Notes under the pieces: model-generated
The model's input: only the letters and a program-made list of their open reading frames with translations
Databases searched by the model: none
What the model was told of the DNA's origin: nothing
Source: an uncultured Treponema sp.
GTDB lineage: Bacteria > Spirochaetota > Spirochaetia > Treponematales > Treponemataceae
Direction of reading: 5' to 3'
Length of the DNA stretch: 21,250 bases
Assembly: GCA_947167745.1 (NCBI GenBank)
Contig: CAMVJE010000025.1
Location: forward strand, 1-21,250
Made by a program: the position numbers and the translations under genes
Shown here: positions 14,376 to 21,250 of the stretch, piece after piece
How positions within the stretch are numbered: position 1 is the stretch's first letter
How the letters are laid out: every line of letters starts with the position of its first letter

Positions 14376-15825
14376 ATATTCAAGGATTGAAAGCAGCAAA
14401 GACGGAAAACTAATTCCATTATGCAAAAGAAACCTTGATGGAGCAGAGTTTTCCCTTCATTCTAAATACAATCCACTGCGTGAAGCAGAATCTTTTGCAC
14501 AGAATATAGACGAGTCAAGTTTGTTCATTATAGTTCTTGGTTTGGCTGGTGCTTACCACATTAAGGCGATTCTTGACAAGTGCCCGAAATGTAAAATAAT
14601 CGCAGTTGAAATATCCGCCAGAGATATCGATTTTCTAAAAACAATTCCTATGGTAAAAGAAGTCGCTGAAAATAAGCGGGTAATCATATCTGATGAAAGT
14701 TCTTTAGAAAAAGCCATTCTCAGCAACTATAAACCTGCCCTTCACGGAAATCTTAAAATTCTCTCACTCCGTCAGTGGGAAAACTTATTCGCAGATTGTG
14801 CTGAACGCTGCAGAGAAAAGATTATGGCAGCAATCAAACTTCTTTCCGCAGATTATTCAGTTCAGTGCCATTTCGGAAAAATCTGGCAGAAAAACATTCT
14901 GACAAACTTATCTCTGGCCGCTAAGACAAAAAGTTTTGGCGAAATTCAAAAAAAGATAAATACTGATAAAAAAGCGGCGATAATTGCTGCCGGCCCAAGT
15001 TTAGATGATTCATCCGAAAGATTAAAAGTCAGGCGCAATGACTATTTTATAATTGCAACCGACACGGCTTTTTCGGCTCTTTTAAAACGAGGTATCAAAA
15101 GTGACTGCATCATCTCAATTGACGGACAGGCCGTTTCTCATGAACATTATATGGAGAAAATTCCAGAATCGACTATTTGCGTTTTTGATTTATGCGCCTG
15201 CCCTTCAGCAGTACGAAAAGCATTATCAGAATCAAAAAATGTCTTGCTGACAGAAAGCGGTCACCCACTCGCTCAATATGCATCCCTTTTTCAGAAAAAG
15301 AGAAATTTTCCCCATATTAACTCAGGTAGCGGAACTGTAACCATTGCAGGGGCGAGCCTCGCAAAAAAAATAGGATTTAAGCAAATAGAATTTTTCGGTG
15401 CAGATTTTGCATATATCGCCGGACGACCTTACTGTCAGGGAACATATTTGGAAAACAAATTCTATTCAAAGTCTGACAGGCTTTCTTCTGCAGAAAAATT
15501 CTACACAGCTTTAATGTACAGAACTGAAGTCATTAAAACTGATGAAAAAAGCATCTCCACAGAAATCCTTGAAGCATACAGGAATTCTCTAAAAGACTTC
15601 ATGTCTAAAGAAGAGTGCGAAGAAAACATCGAAGAAGGGCATTTCAATCTTTCGGAATTTAAGAAAAGTTATATCAAGGAACTGAAATCCGCTTTTCCTT
15701 CTGAGGAAAATATAGACGAAAACAGCTATGCAATGACAACACTTCTGCCCCTGTGCGCAAAAATGGGAAAGGGCTCAGCTTTTCTTGCATACCTTAAAAC
15801 ATTGAGTTATACTGAAAGAGTATGA
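14359..15825 (+). CDS. DUF115/Maf-like protein, second tandem copy
   Basis: The protein has 488 residues and is a paralogue of the preceding gene, which it overlaps by 17 bp. It retains LHSKYNPLREAESFA (33-47), the glycine-rich loop FIIVLGLAGAYH (56-67), the core AIIAAGPSLDDSSERL (207-222), RGIKSDCIISIDGQ (244-257), and NSGSGTVTIAGASLAKKIGF plus FFGADFAYI (321-353). It is the more canonical family member and the better candidate for active glycosyl or nucleotidyl-sugar transfer, for example onto flagellin. The ribosome binding site GGGAAGAG precedes the ATG. Its stop overlaps the next start as ATGA. No sugar-synthesis genes are in the window, so the donor substrate is unknown. Confidence 0.82.
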   Translation: MNQQYKYSRIESSKDGKLIPLCKRNLDGAEFSLHSKYNPLREAESFAQNIDESSLFIIVLGLAGAYHIKAILDKCPKCKIIAVEISARDIDFLKTIPMVKEVAENKRVIISDESSLEKAILSNYKPALHGNLKILSLRQWENLFADCAERCREKIMAAIKLLSADYSVQCHFGKIWQKNILTNLSLAAKTKSFGEIQKKINTDKKAAIIAAGPSLDDSSERLKVRRNDYFIIATDTAFSALLKRGIKSDCIISIDGQAVSHEHYMEKIPESTICVFDLCACPSAVRKALSESKNVLLTESGHPLAQYASLFQKKRNFPHINSGSGTVTIAGASLAKKIGFKQIEFFGADFAYIAGRPYCQGTYLENKFYSKSDRLSSAEKFYTALMYRTEVIKTDEKSISTEILEAYRNSLKDFMSKEECEENIEEGHFNLSEFKKSYIKELKSAFPSEENIDENSYAMTTLLPLCAKMGKGSAFLAYLKTLSYTERV

Positions 15826-17297
15826 AAAAAACAATTACCATCGTATCAAGTATCAGTTCATTATTATTTATTATCGCCCTTGTTTGGTTTGGCGCAGGAA
15901 TTTACATTGACAAAAAAGGCGGCACTGAAAAAGCAAATATCCGCTACGAAAGATTATTAGCCGATACAAAAGAAAATTTTTCAAAGCATGTTTACGGCAC
16001 ATCTGAATTCGCGAATTCATTTATAAATGCAATCGGTAACATCGATGATTTTTCAACTCTCAAACTTGAAATAAATGGCGAGACAGTTTATTCATATCCT
16101 CCTTCATCATTCTCCCTCCCATCGCCTGAACTTGTCAAATCTTACAGCGAAACTGTGTCAATGGGCAGCAAAAGTTTCACTCTTAAAGCTTCCATTTATC
16201 TTATGACTCCGGGAACAATCTACAGCCATTCCAGATTAGCATTTCTCCTCATACTTGCCGGCACCCTTTTTGCAGGTGTTGTTATAGTAATTATGAGCGG
16301 AAAGGAAAAGGATGAGCCTGATTTTTCAAATTTTCGTGAAATCCGGCATTCATCATACAAAAACGCCTACACAAAAAATGAAGAAATTCCTGAATCCAAA
16401 AGTACTAGCGTCCGTGAAACAAATGAAAGTGAATTAAAAGAAAAACCAATTGAAGACAATAAAACAGACGAAGTCAAAAATCCCGCACAGCAAAAAGAAG
16501 AATTGTCGCAAGAAGCTGAACTTATATGGAAGGATGATGATATTTTTGATGATGCCGATGAAGAATCCGAAGATGAAAGCGGTCTGGATATAATCGACCA
16601 GTTTGAACAGGCTAACCAGAACTTGCAGGAAAACAACTTCCTGGATTATCTTGACGAAACAGAATCAGAAGAATCTCCAGAAAACGAAGAATCTAGCGAA
16701 GAAAAAGGGTCAGAAAATGAGAGTTTTTCGACTCAGGACGAACTTCTTGAAGAAGAATTTGAAGAACCGGTTTTTAATGAAAGCCTTGAAATCAATGACC
16801 AAAATACCAGGGATGAACATATATCACCAGTTACGGGACTTTTACTTCAATCCGAACTAGGTCACAATCTGGATGATACAATTGAAAGAGGAAAATCTCA
16901 GGCGACACTTGCAATTGTAAAAATAAATGGATTAGATCGCGGAAACACAATCTCAGGCAATATTGTCTCCATTCTTAAGAACGACTGTAGCGATGCAACA
17001 ATATTTGAGTATAATGCCGATTCCTATGCATTAGTGCTTCCTGACAGAGATCTTCAGGAAACTGTAGATTCCTTTGAAAAAATTTACAACAAAATTGAAG
17101 ATTATTTGAAAGACAGCAATGCGACAAATGAAGTATCAGTCGGAATTTCATCAGCAAGCGGACGAAGCATAAAAGCAGACCGCATTATTCTCGAAGCTGA
17201 TCAGGCTTTACAGTACGCATCTCAAGACAGAGACTCAGCAATTGTAGCATTCAGGGCAAATCCGGAAAGATATAAAGAATTTATTGAGAACCAGTAG
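15822..17297 (+). CDS. Two-pass membrane protein with acidic linker and degenerate GGDEF domain
   Basis: The protein has 491 residues. A first membrane helix (about 7-28) and a periplasmic domain (30-136) are followed by a second helix (about 138-158). The long cytoplasmic linker (160-330) is rich in Glu and Asp, recalling the first gene of the operon. A C-terminal domain (about 334-480) begins SPVTGLLLQSELG and ends VSVGISSASGRSIKADRIILEADQAL, the frame of a GGDEF diguanylate cyclase. The signature itself reads NADSY (398-402), so cyclase activity is unlikely; it may bind a nucleotide or a partner. The ATG overlaps the preceding stop by four bases. The 3' end overlaps the convergent TPR gene by 17 bp. 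Confidence 0.8.
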   Translation: MKKTITIVSSISSLLFIIALVWFGAGIYIDKKGGTEKANIRYERLLADTKENFSKHVYGTSEFANSFINAIGNIDDFSTLKLEINGETVYSYPPSSFSLPSPELVKSYSETVSMGSKSFTLKASIYLMTPGTIYSHSRLAFLLILAGTLFAGVVIVIMSGKEKDEPDFSNFREIRHSSYKNAYTKNEEIPESKSTSVRETNESELKEKPIEDNKTDEVKNPAQQKEELSQEAELIWKDDDIFDDADEESEDESGLDIIDQFEQANQNLQENNFLDYLDETESEESPENEESSEEKGSENESFSTQDELLEEEFEEPVFNESLEINDQNTRDEHISPVTGLLLQSELGHNLDDTIERGKSQATLAIVKINGLDRGNTISGNIVSILKNDCSDATIFEYNADSYALVLPDRDLQETVDSFEKIYNKIEDYLKDSNATNEVSVGISSASGRSIKADRIILEADQALQYASQDRDSAIVAFRANPERYKEFIENQ

Positions 17298-17913
17298 CCC
17301 CTGCAGATAGCAGGCTCTCAGGCTTTTTATCTTTTTCCGCATCAAAATTGTCAACTATTTCGGCTAGCTGCTGGGCAAAGGTTGTAAGTTGTTTGTTATC
17401 AGGAAATTTTTCTTTCAGCAAGAAGTAATAGGCTTCAGCGTCTTCCCCTCGTCCAACATGAATCAAAAGGGCGGTATAACTTTCTAATATGTTTTCATCA
17501 TGGGGATTTTCTTCCATAAGCTTTTTATACGCTAGAATTGCCTCATCAGTCTCCCCTTTCATAGCCGTAATGTAAGCAAGGCTTGTTTTTATCATTCCGT
17601 TCTCAGGATCAAGTTCCAATAGTTCTTTATAAGCTACTGATGCAGAATTCCAATCCTTTGCAAGAGCATAACAACGCGCAAGTTTATAATATGAAGAAAG
17701 ATATAAATCTTCATTTCGCATGGCTAATTTGTAGTATTCAATAGCTTTATTATAATTTTTTAAGCCAAGATAGCCTTCTGCAATATTATAGTATTCAGTC
17801 GAAACATTTTTTAGGATTATTTTAGATTCACCTGGAATTCGCAATCCCCCGGATGCACATGAAAAAAGAGAAAATGAAAGCAAAAGCAGACTAAGTTTCG
17901 AAAATATTTTCAT
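17281..17913 (-). CDS. TPR-containing lipoprotein
   Basis: The protein has 210 residues. The signal peptide (MKIFSKLSLLLLSFSLFSC) ends in a lipobox with lipidated Cys19. About four tetratricopeptide repeats follow between residues 39 and 175 (for example YNIAEGYLGLKNYNKAIEYY and AYITAMKGETDEAILAYKK), forming a protein-interaction solenoid in the periplasm. The tail is polar. It is the last gene of an ileS-lipoprotein-TPR cluster, starting four nt after the preceding stop. The stop codon region overlaps the end of the convergent GGDEF-like gene, so there is no space for a terminator between them. The partner is unknown. Confidence 0.88.
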   Translation of the reverse strand: MKIFSKLSLLLLSFSLFSCASGGLRIPGESKIILKNVSTEYYNIAEGYLGLKNYNKAIEYYKLAMRNEDLYLSSYYKLARCYALAKDWNSASVAYKELLELDPENGMIKTSLAYITAMKGETDEAILAYKKLMEENPHDENILESYTALLIHVGRGEDAEAYYFLLKEKFPDNKQLTTFAQQLAEIVDNFDAEKDKKPESLLSAGATGSQ

Positions 17914-17917
17914 AAAA

Positions 17918-18790
17918 TTATCGCAACATTGAAAGAAGCCGGTTTTTACTTACAGGCAAATCTGTAATCGTAATCTGTTTTTGACCAGTCTGAACAATTT
18001 TAGCAGGAATACCGAAAAGCATTGTCTTAAGAAGAGCACATGTGGCTTTACATGTTCTTGGGTCACTTAAATTAATTACAAGTCGGACATTAAACTGTTC
18101 CTTTACTCCGCGATATTGAGAAAGCACAGCAAACATTGAATCGACAGGCGGCGTAATATCTGATCCAAGAAATGACTTTATGAATGACTTAGGAAGTGGT
18201 GAATACATAAGGATATCAGGACTCTTATTATCATGAAGGAATGAAAAAATCGATTCAGATAATCCTTGTGAAAGCAATTTTGCATCAACGGCTCCAGTAT
18301 TTGAAGGAAATGCGACTTTATTGAAACGATTAATCATCGGAGCGATATCATAAGATAAGAAAGCGTTCGATGAAGAAGGAATACAAAGCTGATAAAGTGA
18401 TGGCTGATGTGTGTAGTAAACCTGTTCATTATAAACACCACTTCGCCAGCCATTTTTTTCAGAAAGTACAAAACCAAGCATAGTGGAAGGTAATTTTCCG
18501 GATGCAGATAACTGGACTTGACCAACAGAAGATATAGCTACAAAAGCTGTATCCAGACGATCTGTTATTTTTTCAGCATCAGACTCTTCTACATGAGCAA
18601 CTTTTTGAATTGCAGAAGTAACGAATTCACGATTTGCCTGTACGGGGACAGAAAGATAAAGAGCCGCATCTCCGTCCAAAAGCTCAAAGGGATCAACAGG
18701 TGCAATGTCGGGAGTAGATTTACAAGATGTAAAAAGGCCTGTGGCCACCAGAACAGCAGCCGCAAGCCTTGTAAGATTAAGCTTTTTCAA
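17918..18790 (-). CDS. Putative lipoprotein of unknown function
   Basis: The protein has 290 residues from a TTG start at 18788-18790. This start has GGAG eight nt upstream, overlaps the ileS end by 14 bp, and gives a standard signal peptide (MKKLNLTRLAAAVLVATGL) followed by FTSC with lipidated Cys23. A longer in-frame start at 18841 would put 17 extra residues before the signal and lies deep in ileS. The mature protein (about 24-290) has mixed alpha/beta character with no motif I recognise; FELLDGDAALYLSVPV near the N-terminus and ITITDLPVSKNRLLSML at the end look structured. Probably anchored to the periplasmic side of a membrane. Confidence 0.8.
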   Translation of the reverse strand: MKKLNLTRLAAAVLVATGLFTSCKSTPDIAPVDPFELLDGDAALYLSVPVQANREFVTSAIQKVAHVEESDAEKITDRLDTAFVAISSVGQVQLSASGKLPSTMLGFVLSEKNGWRSGVYNEQVYYTHQPSLYQLCIPSSSNAFLSYDIAPMINRFNKVAFPSNTGAVDAKLLSQGLSESIFSFLHDNKSPDILMYSPLPKSFIKSFLGSDITPPVDSMFAVLSQYRGVKEQFNVRLVINLSDPRTCKATCALLKTMLFGIPAKIVQTGQKQITITDLPVSKNRLLSMLR

Positions 18791-21250
18791 TAGAAATGCT
18801 CCAGGTTTTGTCGTCAGCTTCGACAGAAGAAGACTTGTCAAGTTTTTCCTTCCATTCTTCGACGACAGCCAGAGTTTCGCCTTTTACGAAATCCTTGAAT
18901 TTTGCGAATGCGTCCTTTAGGTCAGAATCACCGGAAACGAAGAGCTTGATTCGGTCAGTAACTTCAAAACCGCTCTCCTTTCGGAGATTCTGGATTCCAC
19001 GGATAAGGTCTCGGACATAGCCCTCTTTTTTGAGCTCGTCTGTGACTTTTGTGTCCAAACCAACTGTGAGCGTTCCGTCATTTACGACCTTGAGATCTTC
19101 TTTTTCGATTCGCTCAACGATGATTTTGTCGGTATTGAGGTCAACATTCTGACCGTCAACATCGAGAGTGACTTTCTTTCCGCCCAAGATGTCGGAAATA
19201 GCCTGATTCTTAAGCTCGGTGATTTTTGCGGCGGCGGCCTTCATTTTGGCTCCCAGCTCTTTTCCGAGAACCTTGAAGTTTGCCTTTGCTTTGTACTCAA
19301 CAAGCTCATCCTCTCGTTCGTGGAAGATTACTTCCTTGACGTTAAGCTCTTCACGAATTGTGTCAATCATGCTCTCAAGAACCTTGCGTTCCTCGGCATT
19401 GCGTGTGACAAGCTGGGTTGAGGCAAGTGGCTGACGGTTTTTGAGGTTGAACTGGTTTCGCAGGCTTCGACCCATTGAGACAGCCTTCTGAACGGTTGCC
19501 ATACGGAATTCAAGTTTTTCGTCCCGGAGGGCAGCGTTATAGACAGGGAAGTCTGCCAGGTGAACGCTCTCAGCATCCTTTTCAGTGCGGAGATTCTGCC
19601 ACATGCTTTCTGTGATGAAAGGAATGAAGGGGGCGGCAACCAGAGAGAATGATTTTAATGCATAGTAAAGTGACTCATAGGCTTCTGCCTTGTCGCTGTC
19701 GTTCTCGCTCTTCCAGAATCTTCGGCGGCTTCGGCGGATGTACCAGTTGTTGAGCTGGTCGATGAAGTTGATGAGGGGGTCAATTGCCGTGCTCAAATCG
19801 TAGTCATCGAGAGCTGTCGTGACATCCTGAATCATCTTCTGTGTGATTGAGACAATCCATGCGTCAAGGGGATTAGAAGGCTTTTTGCCCTCAAAGACAG
19901 TTCCTTTTGCCGTGTAATTGTCGATATTTGCGTAAGTTACGAAGAAACTGTATCCGCTCCAGAGAGGAATAAGGATGTTTTTGAGAACTTCCCGGACTCC
20001 GTTGTCGCTGTAGCGCAAGTCATCCGCCTTGACGACAGCCGAGTGAGTGAGGAAGAGACGGAGGGCATCCGCTCCGAACTGATTGATTGCCTCAACCGGG
20101 TCAGTGTAGTTTCTGAGGGACTTAGACATTTTGCGTCCGTCTTCTGCAAGGACAAGGCCGTTTACGATACAGTTCTTGAAAGCGGGCTTGTCAAAAAGCT
20201 CTGCGGCCAAAATCGTAAGGGTGTAGAACCAGCCTCGTGTCTGATCCAGTCCCTCTGAGATGAAATCAGCAGGGAAATGCTTTTCAAAATGCTCTTTGTT
20301 CTCGAACGGATAGTGAAGCTGGGCGTAAGGCATACTTCCAGACTCAAACCAGCAGTCAAAGACTTCCGGGATTCGGTGCATGGTGCCGCCGCACTTACAC
20401 TTAATCGTAACTTTGTCAACGAACTGCTTGTGAAGGTCTTCCAAGTCAACGCCGCTCTTTTCTTTAAGCTCGGCACGGCTTCCGATACAGATTTTCTCGC
20501 CACAGTCGTCACATCTCCAGATTGGGATTGGGTTTCCCCAGTAGCGGTTACGGCTGATTGCCCAGTCGCGGCTTCCTGCAAGCCATTTTCCGAAGCGACC
20601 TTCCTTGATGTGGGCAGGCTGCCATTTAATCTGAGCGTTTGCCTTTAAGAGGCGGTCGTGCTGGTCGGCAACCTTTACGAACCATGAACCGATTCCGCGG
20701 TAGATGAGTGGCGAGCCGCAACGCCAGCAGTGGGGGTACTGGTGCATTACAGTCTCGCGCTTAACCAGTTTGCCCTCTTTCTTGAGGCGGTCCATGATGT
20801 CTTTGTCGGCATCTTTTACAAAAAGGCCGGCATAATCAGAAACTTCTTTTGTAAAGCGGCACTCAGCGTCGATTGGCTCAACAAAAGGAACACCAGAACC
20901 AGCGAATACTTTGCTGTCGTCCTCACCAAATGCCGGTGCGATATGAACGATACCAGTACCGTCTTCGGTTGAGACATAATCTGCGTTCATGAGGCGGAAT
21001 GCGCCCTTCTCACACTTCTGCCCGCTCTGTTTTTCACACTCGGCAGAATCTTTGAGATTTGCAAAGTAAGGGAAAAGAGGCTCGTATTCAGCGCCCAGGA
21101 ATTCTGCACCCTTGTGGCGGTAAATAATCTCGTAGTCCTCGGCATTTTTGTAGTAAGAAGCAAGGCGGCTTTCTGCGAGGATGTAATAATCACCAGAAGA
21201 CTTGTCCAAAATCTTTACATAGTCAATCTCTGGTCCCATACAAAGACCGA
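18777..21250 (-). CDS. ileS: Isoleucyl-tRNA synthetase, eukaryal-like type (5' end missing)
   Basis: About 820 C-terminal residues are present. The reading frame stays open to the window edge (GLC before MGPEIDYV), so the HIGH region lies outside. Visible are the editing-domain segment GTGIVHIAPAFGEDDSKV, the class I catalytic half with WAISRNRYWGNPIPIW, two zinc-type cysteine clusters (WRCDDCGEKIC and CKCGGTMHRIP), the GLDQTRGWFYT motif, and the KMSKS loop DGRKMSKSLRN (encoded near 20118-20132). The C-terminal region has the long anticodon-binding extension of the eukaryal-like (IleS2) type, without the C-terminal zinc finger of the E. coli type. This form is usual in spirochaetes and is the type that tolerates mupirocin. 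Confidence 0.95.
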   Translation of the reverse strand, partial: GLCMGPEIDYVKILDKSSGDYYILAESRLASYYKNAEDYEIIYRHKGAEFLGAEYEPLFPYFANLKDSAECEKQSGQKCEKGAFRLMNADYVSTEDGTGIVHIAPAFGEDDSKVFAGSGVPFVEPIDAECRFTKEVSDYAGLFVKDADKDIMDRLKKEGKLVKRETVMHQYPHCWRCGSPLIYRGIGSWFVKVADQHDRLLKANAQIKWQPAHIKEGRFGKWLAGSRDWAISRNRYWGNPIPIWRCDDCGEKICIGSRAELKEKSGVDLEDLHKQFVDKVTIKCKCGGTMHRIPEVFDCWFESGSMPYAQLHYPFENKEHFEKHFPADFISEGLDQTRGWFYTLTILAAELFDKPAFKNCIVNGLVLAEDGRKMSKSLRNYTDPVEAINQFGADALRLFLTHSAVVKADDLRYSDNGVREVLKNILIPLWSGYSFFVTYANIDNYTAKGTVFEGKKPSNPLDAWIVSITQKMIQDVTTALDDYDLSTAIDPLINFIDQLNNWYIRRSRRRFWKSENDSDKAEAYESLYYALKSFSLVAAPFIPFITESMWQNLRTEKDAESVHLADFPVYNAALRDEKLEFRMATVQKAVSMGRSLRNQFNLKNRQPLASTQLVTRNAEERKVLESMIDTIREELNVKEVIFHEREDELVEYKAKANFKVLGKELGAKMKAAAAKITELKNQAISDILGGKKVTLDVDGQNVDLNTDKIIVERIEKEDLKVVNDGTLTVGLDTKVTDELKKEGYVRDLIRGIQNLRKESGFEVTDRIKLFVSGDSDLKDAFAKFKDFVKGETLAVVEEWKEKLDKSSSVEADDKTWSISIEKA

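Noticed and set aside
18791..18841. Extended N-terminus of the lipoprotein
   Set aside because: It overlaps ileS and would put 17 residues before the signal peptide. The TTG at 18790 has a ribosome binding site.

Overview
The window looks like chromosome from a spirochaete of the genus Treponema (moderate to low GC, no rRNA or tRNA seen, dense short-spaced operons). The evidence is a flbD-motA-motB-fliL-fliM flagellar block, divergent smpB and lepB with hemW downstream of lepB, lipoproteins with relaxed spirochaetal lipoboxes, and a eukaryal-type isoleucyl-tRNA synthetase. No mobile element, CRISPR array, tRNA or rRNA was recognised. No gene-free stretch exceeds 300 bases; the two largest gaps (2435-2656 and 9185-9366) hold promoters and a dyad repeat.

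Layout. 1-2434 (minus): flagellar stator and motor genes, transcribed flbD, motA, motB, fliL, fliM, from a candidate sigma-28 promoter at 2554-2580. 2657-4697 (plus): an OmpR-type response regulator and its membrane histidine kinase, overlapping by 11 bp. 4719-6638 (minus): hemW and a signal peptidase I. 6706-8079 (plus): smpB and an exported protein of unknown function. The lepB and smpB promoters appear to share one palindromic -35 hexamer, and both mRNAs look leaderless. 8119-9184 (minus): a FtsB/DivIC-like division protein and a TsaC/Sua5 enzyme. 9367-17297 (plus): a tightly coupled five-gene operon. 17281-21250 (minus): ileS (5' end outside the window), a lipoprotein and a TPR lipoprotein.

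The most interesting region is the 9367-17297 operon. It is preceded by a sigma-28-like promoter (TAAT, 15 nt, GCCGATAA) with the same architecture as the one found here in front of flbD. It encodes a very long acidic protein with three short peptides resembling the FliM/FliY N-terminal motif, a small soluble protein of unknown fold, two diverged tandem DUF115/Maf-like proteins (the family linked to flagellin glycosylation), and a two-pass membrane protein with an acidic linker and a degenerate GGDEF domain. I infer an undescribed motility- or flagellin-modification-associated module under flagellar control. The functional link is inference; the promoter, overlaps and motifs are read directly.
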